The notes beneath the pieces were generated by a model that saw nothing but the letters and a program-made list of their open reading frames with translations, searched no databases and was not told the origin of the DNA. DNA of 25,677 nucleotides. Origin: Furfurilactobacillus entadae. Lineage in GTDB: Bacteria > Bacillota > Bacilli > Lactobacillales > Lactobacillaceae. The stretch lies in the NCBI RefSeq assembly GCF_045862745.1, contig NZ_BQXN01000028.1, positions 1 to 25,677 of the forward strand. The letters are read 5' to 3'. The position numbers and the translations under genes were made by a program. Below are positions 9,801-24,800 of this stretch, in pieces. Each line of letters opens with the position of its first letter. The stretch's first letter is position 1.

Positions 9801-12800
9801 TTAACAGAAGCTGATATTGGTATTCTTGCACTTTACTGTGATACTTATGCTGATTATTTAGCATATCGACGCCAGATTAAGGCTAACGGGATGCAATCTT
9901 CTGGGAAACTAAATGTTTTTATTCGTGAAAAGCGAAACGCTGCACAGCTACTTGACAAGTTAGGCAGTGAGTTAGGACTATCACCTGGATCACGTGCTTC
10001 ACTAGCAATTCGTATGAATGATGATAGTTCTGGAAAGGCTGATGAACATGACGAGTTTGACTAAGCCTGTCCTAGAGATGAACGTTAATGAACTTAACCA
10101 ATGGTGGAAGAACTATCAAAAAGGAATGCTCGGATGGAACTATCTTAAAGACCCAGCGCCTAAACTGATGACGACGCTTTACGCAGAAATGGTCGTGGAA
10201 GGTGATATTCCTGCGTCGAAAGAAAATATCTTGGCCGCTAATCGTCATTTAAAAGATTTAAAGCGGCAGGATGATGCGGACTTTCCATGGCGATTTGATG
10301 AATCACGGGCTTGGCGACCAATTAGGTTCATTGAAGAAAAGTGTCAGCCGTCAAAGGGTGACTTCAATAAAATTGTTATGCAACCTTGGCAGCACTTTGT
10401 TATCGGATCATTGTGTGGATGGGTATCGAAAGACACTGGCTACCGAAGGTACCGTGAAGCCGTGATTTTTGTTGGTCGTAAAAACGGTAAGACCACCTTT
10501 ATGTCAGGTTTTGGTGACTACATGACCGGCTGGGACGGGGAAAAAGGTGCTGACGTATACTTCTTAGCCAACTCCATGAAGCAAGCAGGCAAGCTGTTTG
10601 GCGAAGCTAAGAACATGATTGACGCATCAGATTTTCTTTCTGATAGGTTCGTTACAACCCGATCAGAAATTAGGCATCCAAAGACAAAGTCCACCATCTA
10701 CGTTATGTCATCTGAAAAACATGATAAGGACGGCGAGAATGCTCATTTTGTGGCTTTTGATGAAATTCATGCATATAAGGACTATGACCTCATTAACGTC
10801 ATGAAACGTAGCCGTGGCACCCGGAATCAGCCACTTATTGTTTACATCACCACTGCTGGAACAGTTCTTGATGGCCCACTGATGAATTTTGTTGAAGCGG
10901 GGAAAGAGTGCCTTGAGAATTATGATGATGACCTAGATGAGCGGACCTTTTATTTTTTGGCCAAGTTAGATAGTGCTGATGAAATTAATGATCCAGAGAT
11001 GTGGATTAAAGCTAATCCAAATATGTGCCTGATGAAAACGGCTGATATGATTACCGATTTCAAACAGGACAGACGGGATCCTGCACAGCTCTCTGACTGG
11101 GTTACTAAACAGTTCAATTTGTTCTCTGATACAGATGAGTTGAGTTTCGTCAGCATCGACACATTGAATCGTAACAATAAATCGATAGATCTGAATAGGT
11201 TGGCTGGTCGCGAGTGTATTGGTGGGTTTGATTTATCAGAGACGGAGGACTTCACTGCTGCGGCCCTCGAGTTCCCTTTGGATGACGGTTCGGTTTATGC
11301 GATGGTAAAATCATGGATTCCACAACGAAGGTACGACGAAGACAGCAATCAAAGGCGACTTGATGAATGGGTTAAATCTGGCGACTTAGAGATTATTCCA
11401 GGTGATTATGTTAATTATCAGTATGTATTGGATTGGTTCAAGGAACAGTCACGGAAGTACCGTATTTCAGTAATTAAGTATGACCCAGCCAAGGCTTTGC
11501 AGCTTAATCAAGCACTACATGATTATGGGTTCGTAACGGATGAAACTCGCCAAGGATTCATCACATTAAGTGGTCCATTGCAGAACCTAAAAGAACTGTT
11601 TTTGGATGGTAAGGTTATTTTCAACAACTCAAAAATCATGCGTTGGTACATTAACAACGTTCGATTGGTTAAGGACCGTAACGATAACTGGTTACCGTCT
11701 AAGCAATCACGCAGGCGACAGATTGATGGCTTTGCCGCCTTGCTTGATGCTCACGTTAAGGTGGTTCAAATGCTTTCACGGGCACAAAGCAAGCGGAATA
11801 TTTCGTTCGTTTCATTTAAAAATTTGCAATAACTGGAAAGGAAGTGAGTGTTACGGGGATTAAAGATAGATTTCAGCAACTGTTTTCAAAAAACGAAGCA
11901 AAAAAAGAAGGTTCGGGTCATCTTGAAGAGTTAACTGGTGTCAGGTTCTTTGGTTGGGGTAATTCGACTATCGAAAATAACGAATTGATTTTTAGCATTA
12001 TTTCGCGGCTAGCAAACACGATGTCATCATTACCAATTCATGAATATCAGAATTACAAAGAGCAAAACACCGACATACTACGCCTGCTAACGATTAGCCC
12101 AAATGCAAATGTTACTGGTAGCCAGCTGATTAACAATTTAGAAGTATCTCGGAATGAACACGGCGACGGTTATGCATTAATTGAACGAGATGTACGTTTT
12201 AAACCAGTTAAAATTTGGAACTTGCCATATGGTTCAGTAACACCAATGGTTGAAAAAAAGACTGGATTGCTATGGTTTAACGTAACGGGGCAAACCAAGA
12301 ATCTAGTTGTGCCTAATTCCGACATGATTCATGTTAAGCACATTTCTGGTCCGGAACGACTTACGGGTATTAGCCCACTGGACGTATTGAAAGGAACTAT
12401 GGACTTCGATAGTGCCGTTCAAAAGTTTTCAATGAATGAAATGTCAAAGATGGATGCATACATCGTGGATTACGATACGAATGTGGACGAAGAGAAGCGT
12501 AAGCAAGTCATCGATGACTTCAAGACATTCATTCATGATAATGGCGGTGTCTTATTCTCGGAGCCTGGAGTAACGGTTAAAAAGCAAGCCCGTGATTTTG
12601 TTCCGTCTGACCTAGCGAGCACCGATTCGATGTTTAGAATTCGGGTAGCCAATGCTTTTGATACGCCGGTTTCATTTTTAAATGACCAAACAGGGCAGGG
12701 ATACGCATCTAATGAGCAATTGATGACACAATTTGTTCAGATGACCTTAGTGCCCGTCGTTAAGCAATACGAAAGCCAATTCACTAAATTACTTACGCCA

Positions 12801-15800
12801 CAAGAGCTAAGTGCAGGCTGGTATTTTAAATTTAACGTTAACGCCTTACTGCGTGGTGATACACAGTCACGGACGGCGTTATATACTGCAATGATTCGTA
12901 ATGGTATCGCCACGCCAAACGACTTAAGACGCTTGGAAGACTTGCCACCATCTAGTGATAAGCACGCAGACCAATTGTGGATTTCGGGAGACCTATATCC
13001 GATTGATACTGATCTTGAACAGCGAAAGGGGGTGAAAAGTAATGGACCAGGAAAAGAAAAGCAAGTTTTGGCAGATGAGGCAGTTAAACACGACAGAGGC
13101 TAACGTATACATCGATGGAGAGATTGTTAGCCAGGAATGGGAGGATTCAGATACATCTGCTGCGGGGTTTAGAAATGATTTGAAACAGCTTGAAGATGTA
13201 AAAAAAATCAATTTACACATCAATAGTCCAGGCGGTTCAGTGTTTGAGGGAATCGCAATTTATAACATGTTGAAGCAAAGTCCCGCAACAATTAACACGT
13301 ATGTTGACGGAGTAGCGGCATCAATCGCAAGTGTCATCGCAATGGCAGGTGACACTATTTTTATGCCCAAAAATGCAATGCTGATGATTCACAATCCGTG
13401 GAACATCGTTGCTGGGAATGCAACCGATCTTCGTAAGGCAGCGGATGATTTAGATCAAGTGGCTAAGGCTAGTGTTGTAACCTATCTCGAAAAAGCAGGC
13501 GATAAACTAACCGAAGAATCACTTAAGCAGATGTTGGATGACGAAACATGGTTAACGGCTGATGAGGCAGTTCAAAATGGGCTGGCCGACGAAGTTATAG
13601 CATCAAATCAGGTTGCCGCCTGCTTAACTACGGAAAATGTCACACAATTTAGGCACGTGCCTAAGCAATTGATTGCAGAGAAAAAGCAAGGGCTGACTCA
13701 GACCAAGCGACAAGCAATTGCCGATGAGGCTAAACAGCACCAACAAACAACGACAACAATTCTAGGAGGAATTATCTAATGAGTGCTACTTTATTTGAAA
13801 TGAAAGAAAATCTGACTACTTTGGGAGCTCAGATGAATAAGATTGACGACGAATTACAACAAAAGGCCATGGATCCAGCTACCAGTGCTGAAGACTTGGC
13901 TCAATTGCAAGGAACTAAGGACACACTTCAAAAGCGTTTCGACATTGTAAATCAGCAATATAAAGAAATGAACGCTGACCAAAAGAAGCGTTTGGAAAAT
14001 GAAGACGTGACAGTTCCAGATGACCCTAAGCAAAAGGCAATTCATGCATATGCATCATTAATTCGTCACACGATGCGTCCAGATGATGCTAAGGCGGCCA
14101 TGGAATGGAACAAGATGCGTGAATCACTTAATGATGACGCAGCCTCTGCGGGTGCTTCATTCTTGCCAGTCAACGTATCAAATCAATTAATTACTGAACC
14201 ATTGGCAACAAATCCGTTACGTAACGATGAAGTCGTTACCACCATCCCTAACTTAGTATTGCCACGGATTGCATTCGTAACTGGAGATGATACTTGGGAT
14301 GACGTAAACGATGGTGATGTTGCTAAGGAATTGGGGCTGAAAGGTGACAAGGTCACATTTGGACGTCATCAAACACGAGTACGTGCAGGCATTTCTGATA
14401 CCATTCTTTATGGTTCAGACACCGCTTTAGTTGAATACGTTAACAACGCATTGCGTTCAGGTCTGGCATTAAAGGAACGAAATTCTGCGTTCTCAACGAG
14501 TCCTAAAACCGGTGCAGAACACATGAGCTTCTATGACACCACAGTTGTTAAGATTAAGAGTGTCGCTGGAACGGACCTGTATGAAGCAATCACTGATGCA
14601 CTTGCTGATCTTGACGATGCTTTCCAAGATAATGCCAAGATTTATATGACTCGCAAGGACTACAACTCGATCATTAAGACTCTAGCTAACGGTAGTGCCA
14701 CCTTGTTTAACGCACAGCCCGAACAAGTTCTGGGCAAGCCGGTTGTATTTACGTCAGCAGCTACTACTCCAGTGGTTGGAGACTTCCAATACGCACAAAC
14801 GAACTATGATGTCGCTGATGCTTTGTACGAACAATACAAGGACCACGACAAGGATATTAACTACTTCCAAGTTGAAGCGTGGTTCGATCACCAGATTAAG
14901 CTAGCATCTGCATTCCGTTTGGCAACCGTTGCGTCAAAATAACCGCCCCGTCAGGCAATACGTCTAACACAGGCGGGGATGATAACGACACGCCAGATAC
15001 TTTTGATCCAAATGGTTCCGTAAAGCCGACAGCAAATCAAACAATTTCTGATATTACGGCGTGGCTAGAGGCTCACAAGATTAATCATACTGGCAAGACA
15101 GCAAAGGCGGACTTATTAGGATTAGTGCCAACTGATTAATGGGAGGTGACTGGCATTGGAATTAACCGAGTTAAAAAGTGCGTTGCATATCGATGGCGAT
15201 GAAGATGACAGTCAGTTGGAGCGGTTTTTAACGGCGGCTGAACATCGAATTCAAGGGATGATTGGCACAAATTATCCAGGATTTTACGAAATTGAGGGGA
15301 ATAAGCAAGAATATGAAATTGCCTTAATCATGCTCGTTGATCACTGGAATAAGACACGTTCTGCGACCTCGGAAAAGCAACTAACCGAAATCCCGTTTGG
15401 TGTTCGAACTTTTGTCCTATCTTTGCGGCCAGCATATCAGTTGTACTCACAGGTGCAGGAGGAAACTGAAAATGTCCATAGCTGAAAGCGGTGAATTGAC
15501 TCACCATATCAAGATTATTAAGCAGAGCAATAGTACTGAACGGGATGAGTATGGTGATTTTGTTCCAACAGAAAAAGAAGTAACTAGAATGTGGGCAAAG
15601 CAACGTTCGTTAACGGCAAATGAGGTGGCCGCAAACATCAGCACATTATCTGAGCAAGTACAGTTTGTCATTCGTCATCGCTTTTCGGACCAGATTGAAA
15701 TCACAACTGATATGCAAGTGTCTGACAACGAGAAAGTGTATGAAATCGTTGACTATAATTCGGATGAAAGCTACGGAAAATGGGATGTGATTATTTGCAA

Positions 15801-18800
15801 ACGGAGAAAGTCAGGTAATCAAGATGTCGTTTGAAATTGATGATAATATAATGGTCGCATTACAAGACGTAGGCGTTAAATATGATTTGATCGAGCGCAA
15901 AGCAGTTAAAGCGGCGTCCATACCAGTTGCTGATGGATTACAAAGCAGAACGCCTTATGAGTCAACGTCTGACAGATCATGGAAAGCACAGCGTGATTAT
16001 GACAAGGCGACTGGCCATAAGACAAAATTTAAACACATGCGTGATGATGTGGTTGTTTCAGGCTTTGATCAATTCGGGCATATTAACATAGGTTGGGGAA
16101 AGGATACGTATTGGCGGGTTCATTTTGTTGAACTAGGTACGGTTAACATGCCTGCAAATCCATTTATTTCGGCGGCAATTGCTGAATTACAAGATGCTTA
16201 TGTAGGGACATTAGAAGCAGAACTACGAAAGGGGTTGAAATTATGAATTATGATTTACCAATTTCGGTTAATGCAGTGATGTTGCTAAAGAGCATTGATG
16301 TTTTTACGGATGATAATCTATTTGAAAATCAGCAAGTTCCACAGTCGTTCTTATCAGCACCAACCTTTCCGTTTATTACGGTCGAAAGTTTGCCAACAAC
16401 TGATTCTGAAAATGCCAGTAATCGACGACACTCGGAGTATCAGCAGTTTCAGTTAGATATGTACCACACGACCAATAAAGAATTGGTTGCGTATAAACGT
16501 AGAATTGAAGACTTGTTTAGCAGCCATGATTTTGGCTGCTTTTTTTATGAATCCGGCCATGATTTGTCAATGAACGCAAAACGAGCAACGTGGCGCTTTT
16601 CAAAACTAATTAATTATGAGGTGAAATAAATGGCAACAACAAAAAAGGCTGATTTGGCTTCGTCCGGTTTCAGCCGTGCTCTTATGGGAATCCTGGACCA
16701 AGATGACAATGTAACTAAGGTGATTATTATCGATCGTCATTCAGGTGGGACAATTGAACTCAAAACATCTGGTTTCCAGGGGCAAGGTAATACGGTCTTT
16801 GCTTCAAATATTTCTTATTGGATTTCAAATCCTGGTGTTGGTACTGGGAAGGTGGAATTGACTTTAGCGTCATTACCAAGTGAAGTAGCAACGGAAATCC
16901 TTGGCGATGAACTAAATGAAGACGGCGTTTATGTCACTAAAGGGACTGTTAAGGAACCTTATGTAGCCATCATTGGTGAAACTCAGGATTTGCATAATAA
17001 TCTTGCTTATGTTGGGATTGCTAAGGCCAAATTTGGGACCACGGATGGTGATGATCTTAAAACTGGTGACGATAAAGGAATTAAGCCTGAAAATGTTTCA
17101 ATTTCTGGTACAGCAATTACACGAACTGACAACGTTTTAAAGGCAAAGGCAACCACGAGCGATGCTGGTGTAACGTTAAAGACATTTGCAAAGCTAATGT
17201 TCCCTGGCTTTACGGGTGATTTGCCAGCAACACCAGATGAATTGCCAAATGATCCTGATAACACGGGTCATCTTGGCAATGGCGCGGGTGATGGTTCAAG
17301 CAATACCGCTACCACGGTGGATAATAAACCAACTGTTTAATTGAATATACGTCGCCATTTAAATACACAATGCTGATGATCAGGGCGGCCAACTCGGAGG
17401 GGAAATATGTTATTAAAAATTGAATTGCATGATCAAAAAGATGGCGGGAAATCTGTTTATGAAAACACCCGGGTTAAATTTGGTTTAGTAAAAAAGGTCA
17501 TGAAGTTCATGGCCGATGACGAAAAGCAACGTAATCGTGTACAAGTATTACGAAGCAAACTAGACGACAAGGTGATTACACGCGCAGAAGAAAAGGAACT
17601 GGATACACTTATTGATGCCCAAAATATGGGTGCCGTTACGGCTATGGAAGAACTAGTAGTTGCCTTAATCGATAACCCAAAGGTTACTGTAGACACCTTA
17701 GATAATGGATTAGAGTTGGATACTGGAACTGACCAATTGCGTAAAGTGCTAAATGATGCTATGGGTGGTTTAAAGGCGGAAGCAGAACATCCAGCAAAAA
17801 AATAACAGCAGAGGAAGCTCTTGCAACGCTAGATAGTTATACTAAACAATTCTTGGATAATGGAATCTCGTTTAAGGACGTTGACGACATGGACTCTGAG
17901 AGCTTTTTTGATTATCTGGACAGAAGTTCTAGCGAAACCTCTGCAACACATGAAGTCTCAGGTGCAGACTTCTACGCAAACTTTTAGAGAGGAGGTAAGC
18001 AATGGCAGATTCTGGACGTCCTTTAGGATCAATGATTGTTAGTTTAGGCATGGATGGGTCCCAATTTGAAAATGGATTAAAGAATATCCAAAATCAATTT
18101 AAACTAGCAAAATCAGAAATGCAGGCCAATCTTGCCTCGCTTTCTGATACATCAACGGCATATGACCGTGCCTCTACTAAAGTTGAAAGCCTCACTAAGG
18201 TTATTGAAACAAATGATGCACAGATTAAGTCTTTGACAAACACGTATGAAAAACAGGTTGCAGCGCATGGACGCTTTGGCGATGCAGCATTGCGAACGGC
18301 TACCAAAATTGATAATCTCGAACGACAACAATCTAATTATCGCAATGAACTTGAACAATCAGAGCGAGCCATGAAGGACGCTGAAAATGGTACTCAGAGT
18401 TTTCGTGATCAAATTGACCGAATGCAGCGGGAAATTAAATCTTCCGTGGACGCATTTAAGTCACAAGGGAATGCTGTTCAAGCTAACGTAGCCGAATATC
18501 GGCGGCTAGGAAGCGAAATTCAAGCATATGATAGTTTAATTACCTCGGAGAAGGTAAAACTAAATGACTTGATTGAAACTAAAGGCGCTGATGCAACACA
18601 AACGCGAGAACAAGCAACACGGATTAGTGAGTTAGAATCGGCACAAACTATTGCCCAGTCTCGTTATGATGGACTGGGTAAATCAGTTGCTAATGTTTCA
18701 GAAGGACATGCTAAAGCGGCGGATAATATAAATCGAGTTAGTAAAAACATTTCCTCAGCAGGTGATCAAGTAAAGTCAGCCGGTCAATCAATGACCGGTT

Positions 18801-21800
18801 TTTCTTTGGTTACAGGAGCAGCCATGATTTATGGCGTTAAACAGTCGGCAGAGTTCCAGAACAAAATGGTCGAGATTAAAAACTTGATTATTACAGGTGG
18901 TGAATCTGCAAAGGCTGCTATTAGCGGCGTAAAAACGATGTCAAAAGATGCGCAAACTTACTCAGAAAAGTATGGAGTTTCAGTCGAAAAAATTGGAACT
19001 GGATATGAAGATCTTGTTAAACGTGGGTATTCATCACAGCAAGCTATTGGTGCAATGAAAACTGAATTACAAGGTTCAGTTGCATCTGGAGATGATTTTA
19101 ATGATGTAGTTCAGGTTGCCTCTCAAACAATGGAATCGTTTGGCTTAACAACCGATCGTGCCGGAAAACAAATTCAAAGTTCTGCGTTGATGTCAAAAAA
19201 CACAAAAACAGCCGTTAATGAATTAGCTTTTGCCGCTGATAAAACGTCAACAGACTTCCAAAGTCTTGGTGTGGGTATGAGTTATGTTGGATCAACTGCG
19301 CATACTGCAGGGCTATCGCTATCAGAGACATCAGCGGCAATGGGGATTCTTTCTAACAACGGATTAGAGGCTGATAAGGCTGGTACAGGGTTACGAAAAG
19401 TAATCAATTCCATCACTGGAGCTTTAAAAGATACTGGTGGAAATGCAGATGCCTCCGCTAAAAAGGTGAACTCTTATACACAACAAATTCAAACTCATCA
19501 ACAAAAATTAGACCAATTGACCAAATTGGCGGGAGAGTTACCGAATAAAAATAGCAAGGCTTATGAAAACGAAGCTAATCAGATTGACAGAGAAAAACTC
19601 AAAATTTCGCAACTTAATTCAAATATGGAGGCCGCTAAACAAGCGAAGCCAGCCAAGAATGCTTTAATCCAATTAGGAATTAATCCGCAAGAATTAACTG
19701 ATGCTCATGGCAAGTTGAGATCAGTATCCGACATTATGGAAATAATTAATTCAAAGACAAAAAACATGGGCCAAGGTCAAAAGGCAGCCATTTTTACACA
19801 GCTCTTTGGAACGACAGGGCAACAAGCTGGAGCTATTTTAGCGGAAAATGCAGGAAGGGTTAGGGATTTAAATGCCGAGGTAGCTAAGGCACCGAAAAAT
19901 AGCTATGTAGAACAGCTTTCTGGAAAGAACATGCAGTCTGCTGAGAATCAGATGAAACGGTTCAAAGAAACTGTCAACGTGTTGGCTATGACCTTTGCCA
20001 ATACTTTACTACCAGCAATCACTAAAATTGTTCATGGCTTTACTGATTTGCTAAGCGGCATGACTAAATTAAGCCCTGGCATGAAAATCTTTGTGTCATT
20101 TGGAGCTATTGCGGCTGCTGCATTAGGACCATTACTAATGATCATCGGCAGCGTTGCAAAAGGAATTTCTGCATTAGCAGTGGGGATTGGTTTTTTAGTC
20201 GAACACGGATCGGCTATTGTGGCGTTCGCCACCGGTCCTGTTGGAATTGCAATTGGAGTGGTCGCGGCTTTAGGGGTTGCGTTCAAACTGGCATACGATC
20301 ATATAAAGCCTTTCCGAGATGCGGTTAACAACGTGGCTAATGATGTTAAAAAAGCATTCGCTAAAATCAGTGAAGCGGTAAAAGCAATTTTTACTCTCTT
20401 TACAAATGACGATGCCTCGAAAAAGTCAGGAAATGCAACAGGAATCTTAAGCAAGATATTGCCCGTTGGGACGTTACCACTTGTTTTATCTAGTGTATTT
20501 GCGATAAAAAATGCGTTTGAAGGTCTTAAACAAGTTTTTAAAACGATCGGGTCAACGGCAACAGGGCTATGGACCGCGTTAACGGGAAATTCTAAAAAAG
20601 CACGTAGTTCTTTAGAAGATATTTTCCCTAAACCGGTCGCGGATGTGCTGGTTGGGACATTTAAATATATCGGTTCTAGTTTTAAAGCAGTTAAAGATGA
20701 CATTGTTTCGGTTGCAAAGTCAATTGGACAAACGTTATCGCCGATATTTTCAGGGATTGGGGACTTGTTTGGCAAAACAATCTCTGGAATGGAAGACTTT
20801 TGGAATCAACACGGTGCTTCAATCAGCCATGCCTTTAAAAATGTGTTTGGCGGAATCGTTAGCTTTCTTGGAGCTAACATGGCGACAATAATGACTGTCG
20901 TTCGGGTAGGATTAGATCTTGTTTCCGGAGTCATTAAAGCTGTCCTTGATGTTATTAGAAATGTGTTTTCCGCAGTTTGGGGAAACATAGAGGAAATTTT
21001 CCGCGGTGCCTTTAAAATTATTCAAGGCGTCTTAGAAGTATTTGCTGGCCTTTTTACTGGAAACTGGAGTGAGTTATGGGACGGCGTTAAAAAAATTGCT
21101 TCTGGTATTTGGGATGGAATTCAAGGGGTTGTTAAAGGAGCTTTGAACCTAATCGTTGGTTTCATCAATGCTGGTATTGATGGCATTGACAAAGTATCTG
21201 AATTTTTTAGTGGTCATGCTACTAATATTCACCATGTGCCCAAGCTTGAACATGGTACAGATGGCCACGAAGGCGGGCCAATGATCGTTAACGACGGTAA
21301 GGGCGCGCATTATCAAGAATTGATTGTTACACCGGATGGCTCAGCTCATCAATTTAGTGGGCGAGATTTATTTATTCCATATGCACCAAAAGGGACACAA
21401 GTTATTCCAGGAGAGCAAACCTATCAATACAACCGCCAACTAGGGATTCCACATTATGAAAATGGAATTGGAGGGGCAACCGACTGGATCAAAGGAAAAA
21501 TATCTGATATTGGCTCGTGGATTGGTGACAAGTACGAGGCTATTGATAAATTCTTGAAGGACCCTCTAAAGGCATTGTCAGGCATTTGGCAAAAAGCCAC
21601 AGAAACAATTAAATTAACCGCCGGCGACTTTTCCGACGAGTTTGGTAATGGAGCAGGTACCTACATTATAAAATCAGCGGTGGATTGGTTTAAGAAAATT
21701 TTGGATAAGGCCAAAGATGAGATGGCTGCCCCAGCTGGTTCGGGTGTTCAACGTTGGCGAGATACTGTTAAACACGCCTTAGAAACCCTAAAAATGCCCA

Positions 21801-24800
21801 CAGGGGACGATTACATTAATCATATTTTAAAACAAATTGAGACAGAGTCTGGTGGGAATGAAAAAATTACTCAACCAGGCGCTGACCCGGATGGTGACGG
21901 TTCAGGCCCTGCCATTGGCTTAATGCAGACTAAACGCAACACTTTTTTGGGACATGCTTTACCGGGCCATGGAGATATTTTTAACGGTTATGACAACCTA
22001 TTATCAGCACTTAGTTATGTCCGTGATCGGTATGGTATTAGTGGAATCTTGTCAGTCTTGGGACACAATCATGGATATGCTAACGGTGGATTTGTTTCCG
22101 AAAATCAAATGATTGAGGTTGCCGAAGGTAATAAGATGGAAGCGATTGTTCCAATGGACATCGGTAAGCGCCCACGGGCTATGCAAATTCTTTCACGGAT
22201 TCATGAGCAATTTGGCGATAAACAGGCCAGCGACGTTTCTATCAATGGGACAGATACGTCCGGGATGGGAAAGGTTGCAAATGGATCAGGTTAATCAATT
22301 ACAACAGCAGAACACTTTGTTACAGAGGATTATTGATTTAATTGCGTCTAACGATAGTTCAACAGGGTTGGCACAGCTTGTTTCTAACATTAATCGAACT
22401 AATCTTGATGGAAAAAGACTACATTCTATGACTACCTTGGGATGATAAGGAGAAATGAAAAATGGAATTGCCAGAACTATATATACAGAAACGTGGACAG
22501 CCAGAAGTGGCGGTCAGCGATGTATCAGGTCTTCATTTTACGGGTCTTACTTTACAATCGCCGCAGCCAATTGAAAATACATTGTCTGCTGTAGCTGGTG
22601 TTGATGGTCAGCTAATGCAAGGGCCAATAAGCTTTGGGCCACGGACTGCAACAATTGGTTTTTATTTTGAAACTAATGGTGAGTATGACTTTCAATTGGC
22701 GTGTCATGAAGCATGGAAAATGCTGTTTTCTCGATCGTTGATTCGTTTTAGAGATAATCGTGAACCGGGATTAGTTATGTATGGTGCGGTGAAACCGTTT
22801 GATATTTCTCGTATCAGTTACTACGATATGACCTATTCGCCAGAGTTTGAATTGCTTTTTCCATTTCGTCAGACAATTCAACCGTCTGATAAGTTAACAT
22901 CGCCAGAAATAGGGTTGAACTTGTTAGTTGATGAAATGCCACCATATCATTTCACAACGACTGATTTTGAAGTGTTTAATCCAAGTGATATTGATATTCA
23001 GCCGTGGGAACAGTGCCACGCTCTAACGATAACGTTAAAAGGCAGTGGAACCCCTAAAATTGAAAATGAAACGACCGGTGAAAATTTCGAGCTACGCCGT
23101 TCAATTAGTGATGGCGATGTTTTATGCATTAATGGTGTGTCTCCAATATTGAATGGAACTACGATTGATAAAGATACCAATCACGGAACGTTAATTTTAG
23201 TGCAAGGAAAAAATCATATTGTTGTTACTGGTTGCAGCAATATTGACATTACATTTAGCTTTCCATTCCTGTACTTCTAATGGAGATTAAGAAGGCATTT
23301 GTCAGAGACAGGAAAAACCAGTATGAAGAAACTCTGACAAGTATCCAACGCGACACTTTTACGATCAATCAACAAAAAAACCAAACATACGAACTTTCCT
23401 TTACTGCATTTGCGGATGGTTCATTAGCGTACTCTTTGTTACAAGAGGGAAGTTCGATTGTTTTTGATGGTCAGGAATTTGTTGTGCAACAGACTAAAGG
23501 TAGTTTTGATGGGATTAAAGAATCAATGGATATAACCGCAACTCACGTGATGTATGAGTCCAAAAATATTCGAATTTACACAAAAAATGCAGGTAATCGA
23601 AACTATTCTGTTTCGGATATCATGCATTTGTTTTTTGACAATAACGATCAAGGATTTACTTGGGAAGTTGTGGGATCATTTGACAGTGTCGAATTGCAGG
23701 ATTTAGGGAATGGTAGCGGAAAAGACGCGCTTGATAAATGTGTGAGTGAGTTTAACGCAGTTATTGGTTGTAATAATCGCCATTTGATTATTTATTCGGC
23801 AGAGGCTTTTAGGCATGACGTTGGTAGGACGATTCATTACTTGCATGATTCGGCTTCGATGACTGTCTCTACTGATATTAGTAGTTTGCAAAATATTGCG
23901 ATGTGTTATGGGAAGACGCAAGATAATTCTGACGACAATAATAAAGAAACGACGTATGTATTTCCACCGTTCATTGCTCAAGATGATCAATCTATTGCGC
24001 GGTGGGGCAAACACCCTGGTGAAGATGTTAGTGATGAAAGATTTACAGATTCAAATTCAATGCGCCAATATGCATTAAATAAAATGCAAGCACAACCTTT
24101 AACAGTGGTTGAAATGAATCTATCCACGAAGATAGAAACGAAACTGGGAGATGTTTGGCTTTTAATCAATAAAAAGGGCAATTTTCAAACGAAAGTAACG
24201 GTTGACGGTGTAAAGTCCTATCCAATGGTGGAGAATAAGTTTCCTGAAATAACGTTAGATAACTCTTATCAAACACTTTATGATTACGATTCTGCAATGC
24301 AACAGCGAATGAATGATGCAATTCGCGGTATTGAAGAGCTTAATAGCCAGAAGAATGACTGGGCTCCTGACATTGCTATTTTGCCGAAAGTTGGTGAAGT
24401 AGATGACTGACATTAGGCCTGTGGCACTTCCGGGAACAGAGCAGCAGTTTTACCCGCAAACGCACGTTAATGCGGTTATCGGATTAACTGGCCAGTTCTT
24501 GTATACCCAAATTAAGCCGTTGCTTGACTGGAAGGATATTGCCAATAAACCAGACCTTGTTACACAGAACGATCTGAAAACTGCCATTGATGGGATTCAG
24601 GTGCCAACCATCACTTGGGCCAGTATTCCAGACAAGCCTGATTTAGCCACCAAAGCTGATGTAGCTAGCGCAGTGGATGCGGTAAAAGTACCTGACGTGA
24701 GCGGATTGGCCAAACAGACTGATCTCGCGTTAACTCAAAAGTACGGGTTGCCAATCAACTACTGGATTAACAAAACGCAGACAGTCGGGAAGTCATTAGA